From an uncultured Alistipes sp. (lineage in GTDB: Bacteria > Bacteroidota > Bacteroidia > Bacteroidales > Rikenellaceae), in contig CAAGGR010000111.1 of assembly GCA_900769445.1 (NCBI GenBank), forward strand, positions 1 through 57,384: a DNA stretch of 57,384 nucleotides, given 5' to 3'. The position numbers and the translations under genes are program-made. Positions 7,473 to 16,023 of the stretch are shown here, one piece after another. How positions within the stretch are numbered: the stretch's first letter is position 1; every line of letters begins with the position of its first letter. The notes beneath the pieces are model-generated. The model searched no databases and had not been told where the DNA came from. It saw only the letters and a program-made list of their open reading frames with translations.

Positions 7473-9665
7473 ATGGATACCGAAAAGGGAGGAATATTAC
7501 ACGAAAAGCTACGCGAATACTTCGGTTTTTCTTCATTCAAAGGCAATCAAGAGGCGGTAATTAGAAACGTTCTTGAGGGCAAAGATACCTTTGTGCTTAT
7601 GCCTACGGGTGGTGGTAAATCATTGTGCTACCAGCTTCCAGCGCTTATTATGGATGGCGTGGCTATTATTATATCTCCACTTATTGCTCTTATGAAGAAT
7701 CAAGTGGATGCTATGCGCACCTTCTCTACAGAGTCGGGTATTGCTCACTTTCTCAACTCTTCGCTCAATAAGACGGCTATTGCTCAGGTAAGGCAGGATG
7801 TACTCGAGGGACGTACTAAGCTGTTGTACTTTGCCCCTGAGTCGCTAACGAAGGAGGATAATATCGCCTTCTTGCGCAAGATAAAGATATCGTTCTATGC
7901 TATCGACGAGGCACACTGTATCTCGGAGTGGGGTCATGACTTCCGCCCAGAGTATCGTCGTATACGTCCAATTATAAATGATATAGGTACAGCGCCTCTT
8001 ATCGCACTTACAGCAACAGCGACGCCTAAGGTGCAGATGGATATTCAGAAGAACCTCGGTATGACCGATGCAACGGTGTTCCGTTCGTCGTTCAACCGAC
8101 CAAATCTATATTACGAACTACGCCCAAAGAATAATGTCGACCACGATATCATTCGCTTTATCAAACAGCACGATGGTAAAAGTGGTATCATCTACTGCCT
8201 AAGCCGTAAGAAGGTTGAGGATTTGGCAGAGTTGCTCGTGGCTAATGGCATTAAGGCATTGGCGTACCATGCCGGTATGGATGCTCAGACACGTGCCGAT
8301 AACCAGGATGCCTTCCTCCACGAAAGGGTAGATGTCATTGTGGCGACTATCGCCTTCGGTATGGGTATTGATAAACCAGATGTTCGATATGTTATCCACT
8401 ACGATATTCCAAAGTCGTTGGAGGGATACTATCAGGAGACTGGTCGCGCGGGTCGTGATGGCGGTGAGGGACACTGCTTAACATACTACAGCTACAAGGA
8501 TATTCAGAAGCTTGAGAAGTTTATGCAGGGTAAGCCTGTTGCCGAGCAAGAGATTGGCAAGCTTCTTCTGCTTGAGACTGTATCGTATGCCGAGAGTTCG
8601 ATGTGTCGTCGTCGTTCGTTGTTGCACTACTTTGGTGAGACGTACGAGGAGACCAACTGTGGCTCATGCGATAACTGTTGTAACCCTAAGCCAAAGGTTG
8701 AGGCTAAGCGCGAGATGGTGCTTGCACTCGAGGCTTTGGAGGATATTGGCGATAAGTTCAAGATTGACCACCTTGTAACCGTGCTTATGGGTAAGGTTAC
8801 AGCTATGGTCAAGAGCTATGGACATAATAAGTCGGAGTTCTTTGGTGCTGGCGAGGAGAAGGATGCCCGTTTCTGGAATGCTGTGATACGTCAGGGCTTG
8901 ATTATGGGTCTCATAGATAAGAATATCGAGAACTACGGTCTTATATCTGTGAACGATAAGGGTAGAGCCTTTATCGATAAGCCTACGTCAGTAACTATAA
9001 CCCTCGACCATGACTACGACTCTGAGGACGAGAATGCTCTTGCTGGAGGCCCTATGAAGGGTGGCGGCGCTGCTGACGAGGAGTTGTATGCTATGTTGAA
9101 GGATTTGCGTCGTAGTGTCGCTGCGCACAACAATTTGCCTCCTTATGTTATATTCCAGGATCCATCGTTGGAGGAGATGTCGATACAGTATCCTATCACC
9201 ATAGAGGAGCTTCAGACAATCTCGGGTGTTGGTGCGGGTAAGGCTCAGAAGTTCGGTGCAGAGTTTATCAAGCTTATCAAGGCCTATGTCGAGGAGAAGG
9301 AGATTATCCGCCCTCAGGATCTTGTGGTTAAGGGTGTTGCAAATAAGGCTAATAATAAGATTTTCATTATCCAGTCTATCGACCGTAAGATGGACTTCGA
9401 GGATATTGCACATGCTAAGAATCTCGATATGGATGAGTTGCTTACAGAGATTGAGTCTATCGTGAACTCTGGTACGCGCCTCGATATCCAGTACTACCTA
9501 AATAAGATAATGGAGGAGGATAAGGTTGAGGATATCTACCTCTATTTCAAGGAGGATGCCGAGACCGACTCGTTGGAGGATGCTTTCGAGGAACTTGGCT
9601 CGGAGTATAGCGAGGAGGAGATTCGCCTTGTGCGCATTAAGTTTATTTCAGAGGTTGCGAACTAA
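7473..9665 (+). CDS. recQ: ATP-dependent DNA helicase RecQ
   Basis: A superfamily 2 3'-5' helicase of 730 residues, counting from ATG 7473; a TTG 30 bp upstream is less likely because it overlaps a probable -7 element (TATATTTG, 7438-7445). Walker A is MPTGGGKS (43-50), the DEAH box is DEAHCISEWGHDFRPEY (145-161) and the helicase C-terminal motif QETGRAGRDG is present. The RQC zinc cysteines are in CRRRSLLHYFGETY and CGSCDNC, and an HRDC domain lies at about 530-605 (LPPYVIFQDPSLEEMS). About 120 further residues extend beyond HRDC, as in other Bacteroidetes RecQ proteins. It overlaps rsmA by one base. Confidence 0.96.
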   Translation: MDTEKGGILHEKLREYFGFSSFKGNQEAVIRNVLEGKDTFVLMPTGGGKSLCYQLPALIMDGVAIIISPLIALMKNQVDAMRTFSTESGIAHFLNSSLNKTAIAQVRQDVLEGRTKLLYFAPESLTKEDNIAFLRKIKISFYAIDEAHCISEWGHDFRPEYRRIRPIINDIGTAPLIALTATATPKVQMDIQKNLGMTDATVFRSSFNRPNLYYELRPKNNVDHDIIRFIKQHDGKSGIIYCLSRKKVEDLAELLVANGIKALAYHAGMDAQTRADNQDAFLHERVDVIVATIAFGMGIDKPDVRYVIHYDIPKSLEGYYQETGRAGRDGGEGHCLTYYSYKDIQKLEKFMQGKPVAEQEIGKLLLLETVSYAESSMCRRRSLLHYFGETYEETNCGSCDNCCNPKPKVEAKREMVLALEALEDIGDKFKIDHLVTVLMGKVTAMVKSYGHNKSEFFGAGEEKDARFWNAVIRQGLIMGLIDKNIENYGLISVNDKGRAFIDKPTSVTITLDHDYDSEDENALAGGPMKGGGAADEELYAMLKDLRRSVAAHNNLPPYVIFQDPSLEEMSIQYPITIEELQTISGVGAGKAQKFGAEFIKLIKAYVEEKEIIRPQDLVVKGVANKANNKIFIIQSIDRKMDFEDIAHAKNLDMDELLTEIESIVNSGTRLDIQYYLNKIMEEDKVEDIYLYFKEDAETDSLEDAFEELGSEYSEEEIRLVRIKFISEVAN

Positions 9666-10450
9666 TGACAGAGGTAAGAGCAAAAAAGGCACTCGGTCAG
9701 CACTTCTTGACCGACTTAAATATCGCACGAAAGATTGCAACGGCGCTATCTGGTGGCACTTCGGATGCTCCAGATAGGGTGTTGGAGGTGGGATGCGGTA
9801 TGGGCGTGTTGACCCAGTTTCTGCTCCAGCGCAATGATGTTGTAACCTACGGTGCAGAGATTGATAGCGAGTCGGTGGAGTATCTCCATGCCCACTATCC
9901 AGAGTTTGCACCACGCCTCTCGGAGGGCGACTTCCTAAAGATGGATCTTCGTGCTACCTATGGCGATAGATTAAAGATTATAGGTAACTTCCCATATAAT
10001 ATTTCGTCGCAGATATTCTTCAAGGTCTTGGAGAATAGGGATATAGTACCTGAGTGCGTGGGTATGATACAGAAGGAGGTTGCTGTGCGCCTTGCTGAGC
10101 CTCCAGGCTCTAAGGAGTATGGCATCTTAAGTGTTCTTTTGCAGGCGTGGTACGATATAGAGTACCTCTTCACTGTTGGCGAGAAGGTCTTTAACCCACC
10201 ACCAAAGGTTAAGAGTGCTGTAATTCGTCTTGTGAGAAACAATGTCGAGAAGCTCGACTGCGACGAACAGCTCTTTATCAAGGTCGTAAAGGCATCATTT
10301 GGACAGCGTCGTAAGATGATACGCAACTCCTTAAAGTCTGCGTTCGGTAACTTCGGTGGCAACGAACACCGCTTCTTCACAATGCGCGCCGAGCAACTAT
10401 CTGTTGCCGACTTTGTGGAGCTAACCAATTGGGTGGCAGAGAATAAATAG
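9665..10450 (+). CDS. rsmA: 16S rRNA dimethyladenosine transferase RsmA (KsgA)
   Basis: A 261-residue SAM methyltransferase that dimethylates two adjacent adenines in the 3' hairpin of 16S rRNA late in 30S assembly. The N-terminal signature KKALGQHFLTD (7-17), SAM motif LEVGCGMGVL (40-49) and catalytic motif NFPYNIS (108-114) are all present, as is FNPPPKVKSAVI near residue 180. The start codon shares its A with the recQ stop codon, so recQ and rsmA are translationally coupled. Loss of KsgA gives kasugamycin resistance; nothing here suggests loss. Confidence 0.96.
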   Translation: MTEVRAKKALGQHFLTDLNIARKIATALSGGTSDAPDRVLEVGCGMGVLTQFLLQRNDVVTYGAEIDSESVEYLHAHYPEFAPRLSEGDFLKMDLRATYGDRLKIIGNFPYNISSQIFFKVLENRDIVPECVGMIQKEVAVRLAEPPGSKEYGILSVLLQAWYDIEYLFTVGEKVFNPPPKVKSAVIRLVRNNVEKLDCDEQLFIKVVKASFGQRRKMIRNSLKSAFGNFGGNEHRFFTMRAEQLSVADFVELTNWVAENK

Positions 10451-10487
10451 GGTTGTAATAACGCAATTATATAAGGCATAAACAGCT

Positions 10488-11132
10488 ATGAGAAGACTTT
10501 TTACGCTTGCCTCACTATTCGTGGTAATGGTGGTGTCATCGTGTACCTACGATGATAGTGTGGAAAATTCCGAAGTTCCAGAGATTCCAGCAACCACACC
10601 CGTAGGCATCGAGGCTGTCGACTTGGGTCTGAGTGTTAAGTGGGCGAATTGCAATGTAGGTGCGAGTTCTCCAGAAGAATATGGCGATTACTTTGCCTGG
10701 GGCGAGGTTACTCCAAAGGATAAGTATACTATAGTCAATAGCTTAACCTATGACAAGGCAATGGGTGATATATCAGGCGATCCACAATACGATGCCGCGA
10801 CAGCTAATTGGGGTAGCAGCTGGCGTATGCCAACAAAGACCGAGATAGAAGAGTTGTTGAACGATTGCGCATGGGCCTGGACAAAACTAAATGGTATTGA
10901 TGTTATGGAGGTCGAAGGGCCTAACGGCAATAGTATCTTTTTGCCTCCAGCGGGCAGTTGCAACAGGTCGTTGTCTAACGGTGCTGGTTCGTTCGGTAAC
11001 TATTGGAGTTCTACACCTTATGGCCAAGACTACAATGCTTACTTCCTCTCCTTCTATGGCGGGTATTACGTCTGGGAGTGGGTCCTTCGTAGCTACGGTA
11101 ATTCTATTCGCCCTGTCTCAGATTACGAATAG
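10488..11132 (+). CDS. Secreted lipoprotein with Fib_succ_major/DUF1566-like fold
   Basis: A 214-residue predicted lipoprotein: signal peptide 1-18, lipobox VVSSC with Cys19, then an acidic linker (VENSEVPEIPATTPVG). The mature part starts with EAVDLGLSVKWANCNVGASS and continues with GDYFAWGEVTPK, WGSSWRMPTKTEIEELL and GNYWSSTPYG, a motif series seen again and again in Bacteroidales surface lipoproteins annotated as fibrobacter succinogenes major domain or DUF1566. The fold may be C-type-lectin-like; ligand and function are unknown. It lies 37 bp after rsmA on the same strand and is followed by a hairpin terminator. Confidence 0.75.
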   Translation: MRRLFTLASLFVVMVVSSCTYDDSVENSEVPEIPATTPVGIEAVDLGLSVKWANCNVGASSPEEYGDYFAWGEVTPKDKYTIVNSLTYDKAMGDISGDPQYDAATANWGSSWRMPTKTEIEELLNDCAWAWTKLNGIDVMEVEGPNGNSIFLPPAGSCNRSLSNGAGSFGNYWSSTPYGQDYNAYFLSFYGGYYVWEWVLRSYGNSIRPVSDYE

Positions 11133-11155
11133 AGTGTTATATCGCTAAAAAAAAA

Positions 11156-11200
11156 CAAAGCGAAATCGCCAAAGTGATATGGGGGTTTCGCTTTGGTTTT
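11156..11200 (+). terminator. Terminator after the lipoprotein gene
   Basis: CAAAGCGAAA (11156-11165) and TTTCGCTTTG (11186-11195) are perfect complements around a 20-nt loop. GTTTTG follows, and a run of A precedes, so it could work in both directions. It lies about 25 bp after the stop. Confidence 0.6.
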
Positions 11201-11310
11201 GTATTCGAGGGCGCTATGGTGTTTAGTGGAATTAGGGAATTGTATGAATTTAAGGAGTTTTTAATTGCTGTTAAAACGGTTAGTTTCCCTTAATCTCCCC
11301 TTCAAAAACT

Positions 11311-11341
11311 TTTCGCCTTTCACTTTTTTTTTCTATCTTTG
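11311..11341 (+). promoter_or_regulatory. proS promoter
   Basis: TTTC (11311-11314), 19 bp, then TATCTTTG (11334-11341). One mismatch from the Bacteroidetes consensus; it lies 40 bp before the proS start. Confidence 0.65.
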
Positions 11342-11380
11342 CGCACTATTATCTACGATAATTCAAAAAAGATATAAAAT

Positions 11381-12865
11381 ATGGCAGTTGAACTTAAAGA
11401 TTTGACCAAGAGCGACGATAATTACTCGCAGTGGTATAACGATTTGGTTATTAAGGCTGGTCTTGCTGAGAACTCAGCAGTGCGCGGCTGTATGGTCATC
11501 AAGCCTTATGGCTACGCTATCTGGGAGAAGATGCGCGATGTGTTGGACAGAATGTTCAAGGAGACAGGTCATGAGAACGCCTACTTCCCACTATTCATTC
11601 CTAAGTCATTCTTCTCACGCGAGGCAAGCCACGTGGATGGCTTTGCTAAGGAGTGCGCAGTAGTTACACACTACCGCCTAAAGAACGATGAGGAGGGTAA
11701 GGGTATCGTTGTAGACCCAGCAGCGCGCCTTGAGGAGGAACTTATCGTGCGCCCTACATCGGAGACTATCATCTGGAATACATACAAGAACTGGATTACA
11801 TCATACCGCGATCTACCTATCCTCTGCAACCAGTGGGCAAATGTCGTGCGTTGGGAGATGCGTACACGTCTATTCTTGCGTACCGCCGAGTTCCTATGGC
11901 AGGAGGGTCATACTGCTCACGCTACAGCTGAGGAGGCTATCGAGGAGACAGAGCGTATGATTAACGTCTACAAGACATTCGCTGAAGAGTGGATGGGTGT
12001 GCCAGTAATTGTTGGTCATAAGTCGCCAAACGAGCGCTTTGCAGGTGCTGTGGACACTCTTACTATCGAGGCGTTGATGCAGGATGGTAAGGCTTTGCAG
12101 AGCGGCACATCGCACTTCCTTGGTCAGAACTTCGCTAAGGCATTCGATGTGCAGTATACCTCTAAGGAGGGTAAGCAGGAGTATGTTTGGGCTACATCAT
12201 GGGGCGTATCTACTCGTCTTATGGGTGCGCTTATCATGGCTCACTCTGATAACAACGGTCTTGTGCTTCCTCCAAAACTTGCTCCTATTCAGGTGGTTAT
12301 GGTGCCTATCTATAAGGGTGAGGAGCAGCGTCTTGCAGCCTCTGCGCGCTTCGAGGAGATGGCTAAGGAGTTGCGCGCTAAGGGTGTATCTGTAAAGATT
12401 GACGATCGCGATAACGTGCGTTCAGGCTTTAAGTTCGCGGAGTACGAGCTTAAGGGTGTACCTGTGCGTCTTGCACTCGGCCCACGCGATATGGAGAATG
12501 GCACTATCGAGCTTGCTCGTCGTGATACCCTTACTAAGGAGGTTGTGCCACAGGAGGGTCTTACCGACCGCATCGTAGCTCTTCTCGACGAGATTCAGAA
12601 CAATATCTTCCAGAAGGCTCTCAACTACCGTAACTCTATGATTACCAAAGTTGATACTTGGGAGGAGTTCAAGGATGTACTTGAGAACAAGGGTGGCTTT
12701 ATCTCTGCACACTGGGACGGTACTCCAGAGACCGAGCAGGCTATCAAAGAGGCTACTAAGGCAACCATCCGCTGTATCCCTATGGATGTAGTTGAGGAGG
12801 AGGGCACTTGTATCTTCACCGGCAAGCCTTCGAAGTGTAGAGTGTTGTTTGCCAAATCCTACTAA
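11381..12865 (+). CDS. proS: Prolyl-tRNA synthetase, archaeal/eukaryal-like short type
   Basis: A 494-residue class II aminoacyl-tRNA synthetase charging tRNA-Pro. It lacks the large editing insertion of the E. coli type and instead has the compact archaeal/eukaryotic-like form: motif 2 RWEMRTRLFLRTAEFLWQEG, then the anticodon-binding domain (QVVMVPIYKGEEQRLAASAR, about 308-400) and a C-terminal zinc-like domain ending CIFTGKPSKCRVLFAKSY. This type is usual in Bacteroidetes. Without the insertion domain, trans-editing of Ala-tRNA-Pro would need a separate factor, not seen here. The stop codon TAA merges with a nested palindrome element (12864-12992). Confidence 0.95.
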   Translation: MAVELKDLTKSDDNYSQWYNDLVIKAGLAENSAVRGCMVIKPYGYAIWEKMRDVLDRMFKETGHENAYFPLFIPKSFFSREASHVDGFAKECAVVTHYRLKNDEEGKGIVVDPAARLEEELIVRPTSETIIWNTYKNWITSYRDLPILCNQWANVVRWEMRTRLFLRTAEFLWQEGHTAHATAEEAIEETERMINVYKTFAEEWMGVPVIVGHKSPNERFAGAVDTLTIEALMQDGKALQSGTSHFLGQNFAKAFDVQYTSKEGKQEYVWATSWGVSTRLMGALIMAHSDNNGLVLPPKLAPIQVVMVPIYKGEEQRLAASARFEEMAKELRAKGVSVKIDDRDNVRSGFKFAEYELKGVPVRLALGPRDMENGTIELARRDTLTKEVVPQEGLTDRIVALLDEIQNNIFQKALNYRNSMITKVDTWEEFKDVLENKGGFISAHWDGTPETEQAIKEATKATIRCIPMDVVEEEGTCIFTGKPSKCRVLFAKSY

Positions 12866-12992
12866 TTTCTTGTGATAAGGGGTCATCTTCGGCACCAAGC
12901 TTATTGTCTCGAATGGGGATGTACGCCAAGTACACCCCCATCCGTGCCAATTTCGACTTGGCACCAAATCTAACCCCTTCTGACAAGAAATT
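12864..12992. repeat. Nested palindrome element 1 (after proS)
   Basis: The outer arms AATTTCTTGT and ACAAGAAATT enclose a second stem (AAGGGGT / ACCCCTT) and a central hairpin TGGGG-TGTAC-gccaa-GTACA-CCCCA. The first two bases are the last two of the proS stop codon. Its inside is nearly identical to the element after infB. A lone right end (GACCC-like CCCCTTCTGACAAGAAATT) recurs at 13055-13073, with a terminator in between. No open frame. Proposed role: mobile structural repeat or 3'-end RNA stabiliser; not proven. Confidence 0.85.
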
Positions 12993-13001
12993 AGGTAGTA
13001 C

Positions 13002-13033
13002 TACCCTGAGAGTTATCTCGGGGTATTTTTTTT
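13002..13033 (+). terminator. Intrinsic terminator downstream of proS
   Basis: TACCCTGAGA (13002-13011), loop GTTA, TCTCGGGGTA (13016-13025): ten pairs with one G-U, followed by a run of eight T. A textbook rho-independent terminator lying between palindrome 1 and its lone right-end copy. Confidence 0.85.
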
Positions 13034-13097
13034 ATTTATGGAGGCCAAGCCTAACCCCTTCTGACAAGAAATTCGGTCTCGCGCTTGGGGGCTGGTA

Positions 13098-13142
13098 AAA
13101 ACAGAGGCTGTCAAACAAAATTGTGTTGACAGCCTCTGTTTT
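13098..13142. terminator. Bidirectional terminator between proS and the Stealth gene
   Basis: AACAGAGGCTGTCAA and its exact complement TTGACAGCCTCTGTT form a 17-bp stem with A and T runs on either side. It lies directly after the Stealth gene stop (minus strand) and can also stop transcription from proS. Confidence 0.85.
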
Positions 13143-14021
13143 TTATCTCTCAAACTTAGATTTCTCGGGGAAGCGGCGCTCCATGGCGTTTAGGATGGTG
13201 GCGCGCATGCTCTCAAAGCGCTCCTCTGAAAGCTTTACATCGTTGATACAGACGAGCTTATAGTTTGGATCATTGAGGAAGTGCTTTATCTTACTATCGC
13301 GGGCGATACCCACTGAGAAGTGTTGCTTCGACTGGCGCTCGTTGATAATACGACCCTTAAGGAAGAGGTTGTTTGTAAAGATATACTGTGTTACATTCTT
13401 GCTCTTGCGCGTAGGCGATAGCGACTTAAGAATCTCCTCCTTCATCGTATTATACAACCACTCATTCTCGCTACGGAACATAGGTACGCAGGTGTGCTGA
13501 GGGCGTAGGAAGCATATAGAGTTGCGGATACCCAACGCCTTGCGGGCAAGGTGGTCTGAGTTGCGACATATCTGCTTAAACATATCGAGAGCCAAAAGAT
13601 GGTGGCTCATGGCGATAACTCCCTTGCCATTGCGGAAGAAGTCCGTAGGCTCCATCGGAAGCATTGGGAATAGGTCGTCGTTGAAATATATAAACTCCTC
13701 GTCTAAGTCTTTGATATTGTGTAGATGGGTCTCGATAGTGTTGCTATTGAACGTAGGTAGATACTCCGCAGGGATGATATCTCGGTGCAGTACTACATCT
13801 ACCTCCTCTCGATTTATCCACGCTGGCACCTGGCTCTCGCCTGATACCACAAGGTGTACCTTACGGATGAAAGGCATATTCTTAGCTATACCACGAAAGA
13901 GGTACTTCAATGTTCCCCAATCCCTGAAACGCTTCTCAAGAATAGGTGTATTTGTAAACTCTGAGTACTCCTTCTGCCAAATGGGGTCAAGGCCATTGAC
14001 ATATGTTATAACTATATCCAT
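13143..14021 (-). CDS. Stealth-family phosphotransferase (sugar-1-phosphate transfer)
   Basis: A 292-residue cytoplasmic protein with Stealth conserved regions. CR1 is MDIVITYVNGLDPIW at the N-terminus. CR2 runs from about residue 33 (RDWGTLKYLFRGIAKNMPF) through FNSNTIETHLHNI and EEFIYFNDDLFP. A weaker CR3/CR4-like part follows. Stealth proteins transfer hexose-1-phosphates from UDP-sugars to glycans, making phosphodiester-linked capsules or decorations. The gene is 33 bp downstream of an LpxL-like acyltransferase gene, so it may decorate LPS or a lipid-linked glycan. No other capsule genes are nearby. Acceptor and donor are unknown. Confidence 0.85.
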   Translation of the reverse strand: MDIVITYVNGLDPIWQKEYSEFTNTPILEKRFRDWGTLKYLFRGIAKNMPFIRKVHLVVSGESQVPAWINREEVDVVLHRDIIPAEYLPTFNSNTIETHLHNIKDLDEEFIYFNDDLFPMLPMEPTDFFRNGKGVIAMSHHLLALDMFKQICRNSDHLARKALGIRNSICFLRPQHTCVPMFRSENEWLYNTMKEEILKSLSPTRKSKNVTQYIFTNNLFLKGRIINERQSKQHFSVGIARDSKIKHFLNDPNYKLVCINDVKLSEERFESMRATILNAMERRFPEKSKFER

Positions 14022-14054
14022 TCCTTCTAAATTCTCACAAAATTATCTCTTTGA

Positions 14055-15002
14055 CTACTCCTTTTTGCCAAACTTACGCGCCTGCTTCTCTGGGGTGTGC
14101 TTCCATCTATTATGCGACCACATCCATAGCTCTGGACACTCGCGTATCTGCGCCTCAAGGAGCTTGGCATAGCGACGTACAATATCGATAGGCTCAATCT
14201 TCTCCTTACCGTCATATATCTCGGTAAACGTAATCTCGTACTTATCAGCTCGTATACGCTTTGTAGATGCAAAATATATTGGCAGACCGAAGCGTGTGCC
14301 AATTCGTGCGCCGCCATCGATAAATGCTGTAGGCTGGTTTAGGAACTCTATCCACTCAGTATCGGCACGAAGTATAGGACTCTGATCAGAGATTAGGCCA
14401 AGCACTATCTTGCGCTCATTATTTCTATTCTTTACATAGTAGCGCACAGCATCGGCCATAGGTACAAGGGTGTTGTTCGGGCCAAAGCTGCGAATGCGCA
14501 GAAAGAGCTGCTCGAAAATAGAATTTCTCATAGGGTGGTAGACACCCATAAACTCTGTAGATTGATCCTTCCATGACCATAGAGGATAATACTCCCAGCA
14601 GCCATAGTGTGCAGCGATAAATATCCAATCGGTACCCTTGGTACGTGCGATATGCTCGTTGGTGTTACTACATGTCAATAGCTCATCTCGTTTGTGCGCT
14701 GACGTTGCACTGATAAGACTTATGATGTTGACTGCTACCTCGCCAAGAGTAACATAATACTTAGCCATTATCTTCTTAATCTCCTTCTCGGACTTTTCGG
14801 GGAATGAGTTGCGGAGGTTGCGGAGGATGACCTTTTTACGATATCCTATAAGGCGCAAAATAGATGTTACAAGAGGACGAAGAAGACCATATCGAATGAA
14901 GCGTGGCAAGTAGCTAACCAACCAACATAGACACCACACAAGGTTAAAAGCAACCTTCTGGTACCACTTCATCCCGATATAGTTTTGTCTAATTGTCTCC
15001 AT
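14055..15002 (-). CDS. LpxL/HtrB-like lipid A acyltransferase
   Basis: A 315-residue inner-membrane protein with an N-terminal hydrophobic segment (about residues 16-50) and the acyltransferase motif H-X4-E at His132-Glu137 (AAHYGCWEYY), followed by a GLISDQSP segment typical of bacterial lipid A lauroyl/myristoyl transferases. The family adds a secondary acyl chain from acyl-ACP to lipid A. It is transcribed from a consensus promoter at 15035-15066 and followed after 33 bp by the Stealth gene. Whether it acts on lipid A or on another lipid cannot be told from sequence; related proteins also make ornithine or other aminolipids. Confidence 0.85.
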   Translation of the reverse strand: METIRQNYIGMKWYQKVAFNLVWCLCWLVSYLPRFIRYGLLRPLVTSILRLIGYRKKVILRNLRNSFPEKSEKEIKKIMAKYYVTLGEVAVNIISLISATSAHKRDELLTCSNTNEHIARTKGTDWIFIAAHYGCWEYYPLWSWKDQSTEFMGVYHPMRNSIFEQLFLRIRSFGPNNTLVPMADAVRYYVKNRNNERKIVLGLISDQSPILRADTEWIEFLNQPTAFIDGGARIGTRFGLPIYFASTKRIRADKYEITFTEIYDGKEKIEPIDIVRRYAKLLEAQIRECPELWMWSHNRWKHTPEKQARKFGKKE

Positions 15003-15034
15003 CTCATTAATGTGCTATACGCATATATAACGCA

Positions 15035-15066
15035 CAAAGATAATTATTTGTTGAGAAAAAACCAAA
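15035..15066 (-). promoter_or_regulatory. Promoter of the acyltransferase-Stealth operon
   Basis: On the minus strand TTTG (15063-15066), 20 bp, TATCTTTG (15035-15042). It abuts the stop codon of the patatin gene at 15067. Confidence 0.75.
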
Positions 15067-15930
15067 TTACTCACTATAAAATTCTATGCGTGAGGCTATG
15101 TCGTAGCCCTCGTTGTAGAGCGCTGTGAGGCGGGCTATATCTCTCTCCATACGTCCAACCTCGATAGGATGCTCAGGGCGTATCACAGTAATCTCGCCAC
15201 GCTCTTCCAACTCTTCGATAAGAGCTATCTGCTTGTTATACTCTAAGTTGCGGTTGCGAAGAGTCTCCCTCAAAGCGGGATATTTTCGGTAGGCGAAGGG
15301 TGGTACGAAGGAGGGCTTATTACTCTTGCGATACCCCTTATTGCGGGTTAATACGACGACATTATTATCGAAGCCCAAATCTCGCGCTCGTAGGATTGGC
15401 AGAGAGTCTGCAATGCCGCCATCGAGCATGTCGCGTCCATCAACCTTAGCGATATGGCAGACATAGGGTAGTGAGCTTGATGCTCGCACGATGTCGATGA
15501 TGCGCTTAGGGTCATTCTTCTCCTCGTAGTAGCATGCCTTGCCAGTGGCGCAATCTGTGGTTACCATCTCGTAACGCTCAGGACATCGTGCATAGCGCTC
15601 GTAGTCATAGGGGATGATATGTGTTGGAAACTCCTCAAACAGAAGTTCAAAATCCATGATACTACCCTTGGTGATAAGGTGGCGAAAGCCTATATATCGG
15701 TACTTTTCGAGGAGGTCTATATTGCTAAACTTAGCTCTGCCACGCTGCTCGGACATATACGAGAGTCCGTTGCAGGCGCCAGCGCTAACGCCAATAGTGT
15801 AGGGGAAGCGGATGCCACGATCCATAAAGTTGTCCAACACACCGCACGTAAATACTCCGCGCATACCGCCACCCTCAAGCACAAGACCCGAGCGTGAATT
15901 TATATTTACTCTCTTTGTTGACATATTCAT
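15067..15930 (-). CDS. Patatin-like phospholipase
   Basis: About 288 residues from ATG 15930 (or 286 from 15924). The frame is open to 15960, but a TATCTTTG -7 element at 15948-15955 makes a start upstream of it unlikely. The oxyanion motif is GGGMRG (20-25), the nucleophile elbow GVSAG (47-51, Ser49) and the catalytic aspartate DGG (Asp170), so the Ser-Asp dyad is complete. There is no signal peptide, so it probably acts in the cytoplasm or at the inner membrane face on phospholipids. It is divergent from lnt. Substrate is unknown; the YjjU-like patatin group is the closest in feel. Confidence 0.88.
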   Translation of the reverse strand: MNMSTKRVNINSRSGLVLEGGGMRGVFTCGVLDNFMDRGIRFPYTIGVSAGACNGLSYMSEQRGRAKFSNIDLLEKYRYIGFRHLITKGSIMDFELLFEEFPTHIIPYDYERYARCPERYEMVTTDCATGKACYYEEKNDPKRIIDIVRASSSLPYVCHIAKVDGRDMLDGGIADSLPILRARDLGFDNNVVVLTRNKGYRKSNKPSFVPPFAYRKYPALRETLRNRNLEYNKQIALIEELEERGEITVIRPEHPIEVGRMERDIARLTALYNEGYDIASRIEFYSE

Positions 15931-15984
15931 CTTCGTCGTTACGACATCAAAGATACACATTTTTGTAATTAAGAGCGCAAAAGC

Positions 15985-16016
15985 GATTGCTTTTTATGGA
16001 ATGTTTAGTAAATTTG
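15985..16016 (+). promoter_or_regulatory. lnt promoter, nearly leaderless
   Basis: ATTG (15985-15988), 20 bp, TAAATTTG (16009-16016). The lnt ATG is at 16024, so the transcript start would be at or a few bases before the start codon. Confidence 0.6.
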
Positions 16017-16023
16017 CGCAATT

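Noticed and set aside
12864..12992. Insertion sequence or autonomous transposon
   Set aside because: The palindromes hold no coding capacity and no transposase is found in the window. They could be non-autonomous elements, which is kept as a hypothesis only.
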